Shown here in pieces: positions 40,946 through 48,511 of a DNA stretch of 55,223 nt. Position 1 is the stretch's first letter, and each line of letters opens with the position of its first letter. The translations under genes were made by a program, and so were the position numbers. Origin of the DNA: a virus; IMG/VR virus record IMGVR_UViG_3300025282_000042, positions 1 through 55,223 of that record. The stretch is one strand, 5' to 3'. The notes beneath the pieces were generated by a model. That model had not been told where the DNA came from. It searched no databases and saw nothing but the letters and a program-made list of their open reading frames with translations.

Positions 40946-41182
40946 ATGAAACCATTAGATAAGCAGGTTGGAGGAGAACATTATAGAAGTTGTAAGATAC
41001 AACCAGTAGAATATATTTATGCAAACAACCTTGACTATTTTGAGGGTAATGTGATAAAATATATAACCCGTCACAGAATGAAAGGTGATGGAGCCGCAGA
41101 CATCAAAAAAGTTATTCACTACGCAGAATTAATTCTACAATTAGCTTACAACGAGAAGCCAGAGGGGGGAGTTGATGTTTAA
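40946..41182 (+). CDS. DUF3310 protein
   Basis: 78 aa. VGGEHYRSCKIQPVEYIYAN, NVIKYITRHRMKGDGAADIK and KVIHYAELILQL are the hallmark of DUF3310 phage proteins, often called nucleotide kinase-like without proof. It overlaps the ribonucleotide reductase gene by 8 bp, consistent with a nucleotide-metabolism context. Confidence 0.82.
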   Translation: MKPLDKQVGGEHYRSCKIQPVEYIYANNLDYFEGNVIKYITRHRMKGDGAADIKKVIHYAELILQLAYNEKPEGGVDV

Positions 41183-42851
41183 ATCCAATAAAAATCCACA
41201 GTTCCGATCCAAATTTTCAGAAGATATATTTAATACAAAGTACTATCATGCAGGTGCTGAGACTATGTATGAACTGGCAGCAACTCTGGTTGAGGATGTG
41301 TGTCAGGACAAGATGACTACCTCAGAAAAGACAGAGCTTACAAATCATATAGCAGAATTAAGATTTATTCCGGGGGGTAGGTATTTATATTACGCAGGAA
41401 GAGAGAAGAAGTTTTTTAATAATTGTTATCTCTTAAAATGTGAGGAAGACACCAGAGAAGATTGGGCTAATCTTTCTTGGAAGGCTGAATCCTGTCTGAT
41501 GACAGGTGGTGGAATAGGTTCTGACTACTCAGTGTACAGAGCAGAAGGTAAAGGACTTGGAGGAACAGGTGGTATTGCTTCTGGACCTATTCCTAAAATA
41601 CAAATGATAAATGAAATTGGTAGAAGAGTTATGCAGGGAGGTAGTAGAAGGTCTGCAATTTATGCAAGCCTGAATTGGAAGCATGAGGATATATATAAAT
41701 TTCTTTCTTCTAAAAACTGGAAGGATATGCCGATAGGGAATACAGGACAGACTTTGTTTGATGTTAAACAAGATGACTTTAATTTTCCTGCCCCCTTAGA
41801 CATGACAAATGTAAGTGTTAATTATGACACAGAATGGTTATTAAACTTTTGGAAAACAGGAGAGGTAGGAGATGTCTTTAGGACAAATATACGTCAGGCT
41901 TTGTCAACAGCAGAACCGGGCTTTAGTTTCAATTTCTTCGACAAGGAAAAAGAAACGCTACGAAATGCTTGTACAGAAGTTACGTCAGAAGATGATTCAG
42001 ATGTGTGCAATTTGGGAAGTCTTAATTTTGCTAGGATTGATGATCTTAATCAGCTTAGAGACGTGGTAGAATTAGCTACAAAGTTTCTTCTTTGCGGTAC
42101 ACTCAGAGCACAACTACCATATGATAAAGTTTATGAAGTAAGAGAAAAGAATAGAAGGCTTGGTCTAGGATTGATGGGTCTGCATGAGTGGTTGATACAA
42201 AGAAATAGCAAGTATGAAACTACAGAAGAGATGCACCGTTGGTTGAAAGTTTATGAGGCAGAGTCTGATAGGATTTCTGATTCCTTTGCAGATGAATTAG
42301 GAATTTCCAGACCTGTAGCTAAACGTGCAGTAGCACCTACAGGAACAATAGGTATTATTGCTGGTACATCTACTGGGGTTGAACCTATCTTTGCTGTCTC
42401 TTATAAAAGAAGATACCTGAAAAATAGAAGGTGGCATTACCAGTATGTTGTAGATAGTGCGGCTCAAGAAATGATTGACTTGTATGGAACAGACCCCAAC
42501 AAAATAGAATCAGCAATGGACTTGGCTACAGATTATGAAAGAAGATTATCTTTCCAAGCTAACATACAGGAATATGTGGACATGAGTATTTCAAGTACAA
42601 TCAATCTCCCACCGTGGGATACTAAAGAAAATAATGAAGATTTAGTAGAGCCTTTTGCTCAGACACTAGCTAGGTATGCTCATAGACTTAGAGGATTTAC
42701 CTGTTTTCCTGATGGAAGCAGAGGCGGACAGCCTCTAACCGTTGTGTCTTATAAAGAGGCAGTAGATAAACTTGGTGAAGAATTTGAAGATAACATACAG
42801 GCTCATGATATTTGTGAGATCACTGGTTCAGGTGGGGTATGTGGAGTTTAG
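41175..42851 (+). CDS. Ribonucleotide reductase, probably class II (B12-dependent)
   Basis: 558 aa from ATG 41175. FIPGGRYLYYAGR, FFNNCYLLKCEED, the LMTGGGIGSDYSVYR loop, catalytic RNACTEV (about 263-269), APTGTIGIIAGTSTGVEPIF and C-terminal CEITGSGGVCGV match NrdJ-like reductases with active Cys-Asn-Glu residues and C-terminal redox Cys. No small subunit gene is nearby, which supports class II. It makes dNTPs for replication. Its stop codon shares one base with the tRNA gene. Confidence 0.85.
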   Translation: MFKSNKNPQFRSKFSEDIFNTKYYHAGAETMYELAATLVEDVCQDKMTTSEKTELTNHIAELRFIPGGRYLYYAGREKKFFNNCYLLKCEEDTREDWANLSWKAESCLMTGGGIGSDYSVYRAEGKGLGGTGGIASGPIPKIQMINEIGRRVMQGGSRRSAIYASLNWKHEDIYKFLSSKNWKDMPIGNTGQTLFDVKQDDFNFPAPLDMTNVSVNYDTEWLLNFWKTGEVGDVFRTNIRQALSTAEPGFSFNFFDKEKETLRNACTEVTSEDDSDVCNLGSLNFARIDDLNQLRDVVELATKFLLCGTLRAQLPYDKVYEVREKNRRLGLGLMGLHEWLIQRNSKYETTEEMHRWLKVYEAESDRISDSFADELGISRPVAKRAVAPTGTIGIIAGTSTGVEPIFAVSYKRRYLKNRRWHYQYVVDSAAQEMIDLYGTDPNKIESAMDLATDYERRLSFQANIQEYVDMSISSTINLPPWDTKENNEDLVEPFAQTLARYAHRLRGFTCFPDGSRGGQPLTVVSYKEAVDKLGEEFEDNIQAHDICEITGSGGVCGV

Positions 42852-42927
42852 CTCTTGTAGCTCAACTGGATAGAGCGACAGACTTCTAATCTGTAGGTTG
42901 TGGGTTCAAGTCCTTCCAAGAGCACCA
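42851..42927 (+). tRNA. tRNA-Arg (anticodon UCU)
   Basis: Acceptor GCTCTTG/CAAGAGC perfect. D arm GCTC..GAGC. Anticodon stem ACAGA/TCTGT with loop CTTCTAA (anticodon TCT). T loop TTCAAGT with a weak T stem (one mismatch, one wobble). Encoded ACCA end. It reads AGA, a frequent Arg codon in this AT-rich phage. Its first base is the last base of the reductase stop codon, so processing and translation termination are juxtaposed. Confidence 0.93.
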
Positions 42928-42937
42928 ATATTTTTTG

Positions 42938-42966
42938 TTGACAGTAGAGAGAAAATATGAGATAAT
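42938..42966 (+). promoter_or_regulatory. Strong sigma70 promoter for hsp20
   Basis: Perfect TTGACA, 17-nt spacer, GATAAT (one mismatch from TATAAT). It begins 11 bp after the tRNA and predicts a start near 42973, immediately before the structured leader. The best promoter match in the window. Confidence 0.82.
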
Positions 42967-42973
42967 AAATAAA

Positions 42974-43097
42974 TCAAGGCTTGGTCTGTGCCTCCCGACT
43001 ACTCCTATTAACTAGGGTAGCGAGAAGAAATCGGGCTACAGACTATCCTTGGAAATGCCTTGTTGGGTTTCCAAAACATCTTGCGAAAGGAGATAAA
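42974..43097 (+). promoter_or_regulatory. Structured 5' leader of hsp20 with pseudoknot
   Basis: P1: TCTGTGCC (42985-42992) with GGCTACAGA (43034-43042, one bulged T). P2: CTACTCCTA (42999-43007) with TAGGGTAG (43013-43020, one bulge). P3: TTGGAAA (43049-43055) with TTTCCAA (43068-43074). The P3 loop holds GCCTTG (43057-43062), complementary to CAAGGC (42975-42980) at the 5' end, a 6-bp pseudoknot. CTCCT in P2 can alternatively pair with AGGAG of the ribosome site. Could be a riboswitch, thermosensor or autoregulatory leader. No known class matched from memory. Confidence 0.65.
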
Positions 43098-43538
43098 ATG
43101 TTTACTGCTCACACACTGAATCACAGTATAGGATTAACAAAGTTTATGGACGATCTGCAGCATATGCAGTCTCTTCCAGAAAAAAATAAAGTGTTTCCCC
43201 CTCATAGGATTGTAGCAACTGGTGGAAATAATGAAGCAGGGGAATTTAATATGTATATATTAACTCTTGCATTAGCTGGATATTATAAAGATAATATTTC
43301 TGTTAAATTAATTGAAGAGGGTACTCTTAGAATTTCTTCTGAAGGAGAAAAATTAAAAGATACAAAAGAAACCCAATACTTATATAATGGTATAGCGTGT
43401 CGTTCTTTTACAAAAGATTTTAAACTTTCTCCTTACATGACTGTAAAGAGTGTTTCTTTTAAGGACGGTCTGTTACATATATATTTAGAACATAAACTAC
43501 CAGAGGAGAAGAAACCTAAAATATTCACAATTAACTAG
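43098..43538 (+). CDS. Small heat-shock protein, Hsp20 family
   Basis: 146 aa from ATG 43098 (AAAGGAG 6-7 nt upstream). An upstream in-frame start would lie inside the leader. The alpha-crystallin domain is clear: TLALAGYYKDNISVKLIEEG, then LRISSEGEK, GIACRSFTKDFKLSPYMTVK, and the SFKDGLLHIYLEHKLPEE signature. It holds unfolded proteins and may protect capsid or replication proteins. It has its own promoter, leader and terminator, so it is an independently controlled unit. Confidence 0.88.
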   Translation: MFTAHTLNHSIGLTKFMDDLQHMQSLPEKNKVFPPHRIVATGGNNEAGEFNMYILTLALAGYYKDNISVKLIEEGTLRISSEGEKLKDTKETQYLYNGIACRSFTKDFKLSPYMTVKSVSFKDGLLHIYLEHKLPEEKKPKIFTIN

Positions 43539-43544
43539 AGGAGT

Positions 43545-43573
43545 GGAGGGGTATAAAGCCCTTCCTATTTTTA
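43545..43573 (+). terminator. Terminator after hsp20
   Basis: GGAGGGG / CCCTTCC stem (one G-T pair), 7-nt loop TATAAAG, then TATTTTT. The T-run touches the start codon of the next gene (43574), leaving that gene without a visible ribosome site. Confidence 0.72.
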
Positions 43574-44020
43574 ATGGCTTTTAAATTTACACCAGTAGAA
43601 GCACAGGTCATAGATGTATTTTGGTCCCAAATATCTCCATTGTTTGAGAAAATTATAGAGAAAGAAGGTATGGGGAGAGAAACACTAGCTTCTTTAAAAG
43701 AAAAGATTAAAGAAAGATATCTACTAGTGTGGATAGGCTGGGAGGACTCTGCCAATAATATTGTTGCTGCTTACTGTACTCAAATTATAGAGTATCCTAC
43801 AAAACGTATATGTCAATGGGGTTATATGTCAGCAAAAAATAATGAGATGTCTAGGTGGGAAGAACCCATGTTGAAATCTCTAGTTCGATATACCATAGAA
43901 AATGAATGTAATGGTATTGAATTCTTTAGTACAAGAACAGGATGGAAAAAGATATTTAAAAAATATAAAATAAATATAGAACCTGTAGGAACTTTATATG
44001 AGACAAAGACAGATGCATAG
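43574..44020 (+). CDS. GNAT-like phage protein
   Basis: 148 aa. Mixed alpha/beta, with YLLVWIGWEDSANNIVAAYC, EYPTKRICQWGYMSAKNNEM and EWNGIEFFS-like strand order, as in degenerate N-acetyltransferase-fold proteins of phages. No acetyl-CoA loop is clear. It overlaps the glycosyltransferase gene by 23 bp. No ribosome site is visible before the ATG, so start choice is uncertain. Confidence 0.5.
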   Translation: MAFKFTPVEAQVIDVFWSQISPLFEKIIEKEGMGRETLASLKEKIKERYLLVWIGWEDSANNIVAAYCTQIIEYPTKRICQWGYMSAKNNEMSRWEEPMLKSLVRYTIENECNGIEFFSTRTGWKKIFKKYKINIEPVGTLYETKTDA

Positions 44021-44840
44021 TTTACCAACAATTTATATTGGATACGATCCCAGAGATGGGGAAGCATATAAAGTTCTTGTTGAATCCATACTGGATTTTT
44101 CTTCTAAACCAGTGAATATTATTCCTATCTTTCAGGAAGAGATGCGGCGAATAGGTTTCTATAGAAGAGAAACCATTAATATTATTCCCAATATATCCCA
44201 GAGCATGGCTCATTCAGAAAGTGAAGAGGAGATATCTGTAGATACAGTAGATAAAAAACCTTTTTCAACTGAATTTAGTTTTACTCGTTTCTTAGTTCCC
44301 TTTTTAAATAGGCATCAAGGGTATGCTCTATTCATGGATTGTGACATGATGGTAAGGTCGGACATTATGGAAGTATTTGATTATCCATTAAGAGAAGACA
44401 AGGCTATCTGGTGTGTGCAACACAACCATTCCCCCACAGAGCATTTAAAGATGGATAATAAAGCACAAACACAATACTCTAGAAAAAACTGGTCTAGTTT
44501 TGTACTGTGGAACTGTGGTCATGAAGCACATAAATATTTTTCTATAGATGATGTTAATCTCCAGACAGGATGGTATCTCCATAATTTTAAATGGATTTCA
44601 GACCATGATATAGGTTCTCTTCCAGAAGAATGGAACTGGCTGGATGGACACTCATCCCCTGACCTCGTAGCTAAAAATGTTCACTTCACCACTGGTGGTC
44701 CTTGGTTTAAAAACTGGAAAGCCAAAACAATTGGTGACGCAAAGTATGCGTTGGAGTGGGACAACACCCACTCAATTATAACTATTGAAGAATCTTTAGG
44801 AAAGGAAAAGAATATAGCATGGAAAAAAGAATTAATATAG
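43998..44840 (+). CDS. GT-A type glycosyltransferase (GT8-like)
   Basis: 280 aa. PTIYIGYDPRDGEAYKVLVE at the start and FTRFLVPFLNRHQGYALFMDC with DCD (about 113-115) as the DxD metal site. Later NCGHEAHKYF and a C-terminal VHFTTGGPWFKNW as in GT8 enzymes. It transfers sugars from nucleotide sugars to an unknown acceptor. Overlaps the 764-aa glycosylation gene by 22 bp. An ATG at 44013 is an alternative start. Confidence 0.75.
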   Translation: MRQRQMHSLPTIYIGYDPRDGEAYKVLVESILDFSSKPVNIIPIFQEEMRRIGFYRRETINIIPNISQSMAHSESEEEISVDTVDKKPFSTEFSFTRFLVPFLNRHQGYALFMDCDMMVRSDIMEVFDYPLREDKAIWCVQHNHSPTEHLKMDNKAQTQYSRKNWSSFVLWNCGHEAHKYFSIDDVNLQTGWYLHNFKWISDHDIGSLPEEWNWLDGHSSPDLVAKNVHFTTGGPWFKNWKAKTIGDAKYALEWDNTHSIITIEESLGKEKNIAWKKELI

Positions 44841-47113
44841 TTACATCTTTTTCTGAAGATGGTTGGAAAACATATGGAAAAGAGATGGTGCGTACTGCCG
44901 CCAAGTATTGGGGGCCAAATATTTATTTGACAGCATTTTATCATGACTTTGAAATGACTGATCCGTTTATTAATCCACAAATTTCTTATCGTAATTTAAA
45001 TAAAGTACAGGACATGGTAGACTTTAAGAAAGAGTATGCAAAGTATGATGGTACTCTGGGTGGGAAAGCTCCCTACACTTACAAGTTAGACTGTTTAAAA
45101 TTCTGTCATAAAGTTTTTGCACTCACAGAATTTGCTTTTGATTTATGTTCTTACAGTAAAGAACCGGGATGGCTTATCTGGCTGGATGCAGATACCATAA
45201 CGACAAAGCGTTTAAATCATGTAACCCTTAGTACCTGTCTCCCAGAAAATGCTTCCCTAGTTTATCTGGGAAGGAAGCACTATGAATATAGCGAGACATC
45301 TTTTTTAGGATTTAATCTTAATCACCAAGCACCAGTAGATTTACTAGGAGACTTAAGAGGAGCCTATATTTCTGGTGAGGTTTTAAATTACAGGGAATGG
45401 CATGATGGGTTTGTCTTTGAAAGATTATTAAAAATTTATATAGCTCATGGATTAAAAGCCCATGACTGGACAGGACATCTGGATGAAATTAAGAGTCTTC
45501 ATTCTGGTGTACAAGCCTTTGAGAAATTTCCTTTAGGTGAATACATGATCCATAATAAAGGATCAAGAAAGAAACCCGGAGGAGGTGTTTCTCCTGATAT
45601 TAATGGACCAGAAAGATACAAACAATTAATGCAGTTAGTTCTCTTTTATAAACCTAAATCTATTATTGAGACAGGAACATGGAATGGTGGTAGGGCTATT
45701 CAAATGGCTTTAGCTGCCTTCCAACATACAGATAAGGTAACGTATACAGGCTACGATCTTTTTGAAGAAGCAACAACAGAATCAGATAAACTAGAATTAA
45801 ATTCAAAAGCTCATAATTCTATTGAAGCAGTTACTGGAAGACTGCAGGAATTTGCAGATAAGATTAAAGAGCAGGGAAAAATATTTAAATTTAAACTACA
45901 TAAAGGAGATACAAAGAAAACTTTAAAGAAATCTAAAGCAGACTTTTCTTTTATAGATGGAGGACATTCAGAAGATACTGTTAATCATGATTTTAAAATG
46001 CTTAATAAATCTCCTGTTATTGTTCTTGACGATTACATCCTAAAGGAAGAAGATGGGAGCGGTCCTTCAAAAGAATTTTATGGTGTAAATAAGATTGTCC
46101 AGAAACAAAAACGCTCTACCATTCTCCCTTCTAAGGATCAGGTAGAAGGGGGAGGAAGGACTCATTTAGCAATTGTTTTAACAGATAAGGATTTGCCGGA
46201 TATCCCCATAGATATTCAGTCAGTTCCTATTGTAGTCCACCCAAAGGATTGTGTTCCAAAAGAATACATTGAAACTAATGTAAAGGCCAATACAAAAATA
46301 ATTAATAAGTGGATTCAAAGAGCTAAACCAAATAATGAGGTTGCAATCCTTGTGTCTGCAGGAAGGGTTGACTGGGAATCATTAAAGGGTTTTATCAGGC
46401 ATGAGGGTGAAGACAGGTGTAAGGTTGTCTGTGTAAAACATTCCTATCCTAAACTCTTAGAAGAAGGAATAAAACCTTGGGCTTGTGTAATTCTTGATCC
46501 CCGTCCAGTTGATGGGATAAGTACTCATGGTGTAGTAAGAAAAGATTTATTTAAGACTGTGGATAAAGATACTTTATTCCTTAACGCATCCATGACTGAT
46601 CCCTCAGTAACCAATCTTATTAAATCTAAAACAGATAATATTATTGGATGGCATGCTTTTTCAGAGGCACTGAGAGACACAAAGGCAGAGGAACAACAGA
46701 AGGCTATCACTGTAAAAGAGGAGCTAGGCATAGAGGCAGGAGCTACAATGATCGTTGGTGGAACCTGTGCGGCTATGCGGAGTATAGGTATTATGCATAC
46801 ACTAGGCTTCAGAACTTTCCATCTTTTTGGATATGACTGCTCCATGCCTGAACCAAGTGCAGAAGAGAAGAAGATAATTGAAAATGAAAAACCAAAATAT
46901 ATTCAGGTAGGTATTAAAGTAAACGGAGAGAACCGTCCCTTCTGGACTACAGGAGAACTCTTGGCTATGGCTCAAGACTGTGAGAAATTATTTGATAGAG
47001 AAGATGTAGATATGAATTTAAATTTTCACGGAAGAGATACTCTTGTCGCAGCTATATGGGAAAACTCAACGACTAAAAACTTAAAACATTACAGAGAAGT
47101 GTTAGAGATATAG
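44819..47113 (+). CDS. Three-part protein: glycosyltransferase + methyltransferase + MptE-like (DUF115)
   Basis: 764 aa. Part 1 (about 1-270): GT-A-like with WLIWLDADTITTKRLN, DAD near 124. Part 2 (about 280-450): class I SAM methyltransferase, SIIETGTWNGGRAIQMA as motif I and FIDGGHSEDTVNHDF near 378. Part 3 (about 500-760): VAILVSAGRVDWESLKGFI, CVILDPRPVDG, GGTCAAMRSIG and FHLFGYDCSMPEP, resembling DUF115 / MptE-like domains found in flagellin and glycan modification proteins. Together with the GT8-like gene it probably builds or modifies a surface or virion glycan. Domain limits are approximate. Confidence 0.7.
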   Translation: MEKRINIVTSFSEDGWKTYGKEMVRTAAKYWGPNIYLTAFYHDFEMTDPFINPQISYRNLNKVQDMVDFKKEYAKYDGTLGGKAPYTYKLDCLKFCHKVFALTEFAFDLCSYSKEPGWLIWLDADTITTKRLNHVTLSTCLPENASLVYLGRKHYEYSETSFLGFNLNHQAPVDLLGDLRGAYISGEVLNYREWHDGFVFERLLKIYIAHGLKAHDWTGHLDEIKSLHSGVQAFEKFPLGEYMIHNKGSRKKPGGGVSPDINGPERYKQLMQLVLFYKPKSIIETGTWNGGRAIQMALAAFQHTDKVTYTGYDLFEEATTESDKLELNSKAHNSIEAVTGRLQEFADKIKEQGKIFKFKLHKGDTKKTLKKSKADFSFIDGGHSEDTVNHDFKMLNKSPVIVLDDYILKEEDGSGPSKEFYGVNKIVQKQKRSTILPSKDQVEGGGRTHLAIVLTDKDLPDIPIDIQSVPIVVHPKDCVPKEYIETNVKANTKIINKWIQRAKPNNEVAILVSAGRVDWESLKGFIRHEGEDRCKVVCVKHSYPKLLEEGIKPWACVILDPRPVDGISTHGVVRKDLFKTVDKDTLFLNASMTDPSVTNLIKSKTDNIIGWHAFSEALRDTKAEEQQKAITVKEELGIEAGATMIVGGTCAAMRSIGIMHTLGFRTFHLFGYDCSMPEPSAEEKKIIENEKPKYIQVGIKVNGENRPFWTTGELLAMAQDCEKLFDREDVDMNLNFHGRDTLVAAIWENSTTKNLKHYREVLEI

Positions 47114-47122
47114 GAGGATTTA

Positions 47123-47527
47123 ATGTTTGGAATTGCTGAAAGTGTAATCGGAGTTGCAGGAAAGGTCTTAGATAAATTTGTTGAAGACAAGGATTTAAAA
47201 ACTAAGCTTGAGGCTGAGTTTAAAACACAGGTACTTCACTTAGACGCACTTCAGGCTCAAGCTAATATTGAACAGGCAAAGCATCCCTCAATTTTTGTAA
47301 GCGGTAGTAGACCAGCAATCATGTGGATATGTGCCTTTGCTTTAGGATGGCAATTTATATTTGCTCCCATTATATCGTGGGGTTTAATCATATGGTATCC
47401 TCTGGTCACTCTTCCCATTCTTCAGACACAGGAACTAACTGGTTTAGTATTAGCACTTCTTGGTCTAGGTGGAATGAGAACTGCAGAAAAATGGAGGGGT
47501 GTTCATAGAAATAATATGAAGAGATGA
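47123..47527 (+). CDS. Holin-like membrane protein (3TM gene-transfer-agent holin family)
   Basis: 134 aa. An amphipathic N-terminal half (ESVIGVAGKVLDKFVEDKDL), then membrane segments PAIMWICAFALGWQFIFAPI, ISWGLIIWYPLVTL and LTGLVLALLGLGGMRTAEKW. This layout is that of the GTA_holin_3TM family. It would permeabilise the inner membrane for lysis. Overlaps the following lipoprotein gene by 4 bp, supporting a lysis cassette. Confidence 0.75.
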   Translation: MFGIAESVIGVAGKVLDKFVEDKDLKTKLEAEFKTQVLHLDALQAQANIEQAKHPSIFVSGSRPAIMWICAFALGWQFIFAPIISWGLIIWYPLVTLPILQTQELTGLVLALLGLGGMRTAEKWRGVHRNNMKR

Positions 47528-47745
47528 GAATCTTTCTCTCTCTGATCTGCATCCTATGTTTAAATGGGTGTACAATTACATCTGGTTTAACGATGGGAGC
47601 TTCTGCAGCGTCTTCCCTCTTTGACAGATACGAGAAACACAAAATCGAAAGGAGATTAAAAGAACTTGAAAAAGAAATACAGGGAAAGAATGGCTATAGC
47701 TATGTGGATGTCGGCTATGGTTATAGTAATGGTGGGTCTTATTAA
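47524..47745 (+). CDS. Small lipoprotein, candidate outer-membrane spanin
   Basis: 73 aa. MRIFLSLICILCLNGCTITS has a lipobox (LNGC) with the lipid Cys at about 16. The mature part has a short coiled coil (RYEKHKIERRLKELEKEIQ) and a Gly/Tyr-rich end. Directly coupled to the holin gene (ATGA). Size and lipobox fit an o-spanin or another lysis lipoprotein. No Rz/Rz1 overlap is evident. An inner partner could be the TM coiled-coil protein encoded at 48998-49336. Confidence 0.65.
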   Translation: MRIFLSLICILCLNGCTITSGLTMGASAASSLFDRYEKHKIERRLKELEKEIQGKNGYSYVDVGYGYSNGGSY

Positions 47746-47773
47746 TATAATCTGTGGAGGATGTGTGGTATGA
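47690..47773 (+). CDS. Possible 27-aa hydrophobic micropeptide overlapping the lipoprotein gene
   Basis: Read by eye in another frame: starts MAIAMWMSAMVIVMVGLI and ends CGGCVV. One membrane helix. It overlaps the 3' end of the lipoprotein gene and reaches the cupin start (overlap). Weak upstream site (AGGGAAAG). Could be chance. Kept because it fills the gap and is wholly hydrophobic. Confidence 0.3.
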   Translation: MAIAMWMSAMVIVMVGLINIICGGCVV

Positions 47774-48111
47774 TGGCTGGTAAGGTATGGGGTAACACTC
47801 AACTTATCCATGCTAATGGTGTGCTGGAATTTCACAGAATTGAAGTAAATGAAGGAGGAAAATGCAGCAAACACAGACACAAATATAAATGGAATGGTTT
47901 CTTTGTAGAAAAAGGAGAGCTTATTATTAAGGTATGGAAAAATGATTATGATCTAATGGATATAACCATTCTTAAAGAAGGGCAGTTTACTCAGGTTAAG
48001 CCCGGAGAGTATCACCAGTTTGAAGCTGTAAGAGATACAGTAGCCTTTGAACTTTACTGGGCAGAGTTTGATCACGGAGATATAGAAAGGGAGAATGTAG
48101 GAAGTGCTTAA
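47770..48111 (+). CDS. Cupin-fold protein
   Basis: 113 aa. The ATG at 47770 is 9 nt after GGAGG; the upstream in-frame ATG (47761) touches that site. HRIEVNEGGKCSKHRHKYKW, then FVEKGELIIKV and VKPGEYHQFEAVRDTVAFEL give the two cupin motifs with His metal ligands (HRH, and His in EYHQF). Similar cupins occur in sugar-phosphate isomerases or as small regulators. The gene may belong to the glycan block upstream. Substrate unknown. Confidence 0.75.
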   Translation: MMAGKVWGNTQLIHANGVLEFHRIEVNEGGKCSKHRHKYKWNGFFVEKGELIIKVWKNDYDLMDITILKEGQFTQVKPGEYHQFEAVRDTVAFELYWAEFDHGDIERENVGSA

Positions 48112-48511
48112 CGAAAAGCAAGAGAAGTTTGCACAGGCATATGTCATGCACAGGAATGCAACAGATGCTGCAAAGGCTGCAGGATATGCTGAAAGGTCTG
48201 CTTATAATCAAGGATACAGACTTCTGCAGGATGCTGTCATTCAGGAACGGATAGAAGACTTAGCAAGAGAACTTGAAACCAGTGTTGATGTCATAGAAGA
48301 AATAGAAAATCAATATGCTTTTGCTAAAACCCAAGGACATACAAACAGTGCAATTAAAGCACTGGAACTTTTGTCCAGAGTAAGAGGACATAAGAGTGAT
48401 AAGGATAAAGAGATTAGTAGAGAGGACTTACAGGCATCCATCATAAAAGCAATGGAGATATTAGGACAAGACGAAATAACTAAGCTTGTAAAGAAATGTG
48501 AATTTGATTAA
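48104..48511 (+). CDS. terS: Terminase small subunit (Terminase_2-like)
   Basis: 135 aa, GTG start overlapping the cupin stop. LNEKQEKFAQAYVMHRNATD then AAKAAGYAERSAYNQGYRLL is the helix-turn-helix signature of the Terminase_2 family. The C-terminal half is a charged coiled coil for oligomerisation. It recognises phage DNA for packaging. It is unusual that it lies at the far end of the plus arm, about 21.7 kb from terL, on the opposite strand. Confidence 0.75.
   Translation: MLNEKQEKFAQAYVMHRNATDAAKAAGYAERSAYNQGYRLLQDAVIQERIEDLARELETSVDVIEEIENQYAFAKTQGHTNSAIKALELLSRVRGHKSDKDKEISREDLQASIIKAMEILGQDEITKLVKKCEFD

Noticed and set aside
42851-42927. tRNA gene as a phage attachment site
   Set aside because: The tRNA is complete with CCA and lies within an operon. 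No integrase or recombinase gene is present.
42974-43097. Known ribozyme or classic riboswitch in the hsp20 leader
   Set aside because: Looked for hammerhead and HDV-like cores and common riboswitch signatures from memory; none matched. Left as an unassigned structured leader.
47690-47773. Rz/Rz1-type nested spanin pair
   Set aside because: The nested frame is only 27 aa and lacks a coiled coil, so a classic nested spanin pair is not supported. It is listed only as a possible micropeptide.
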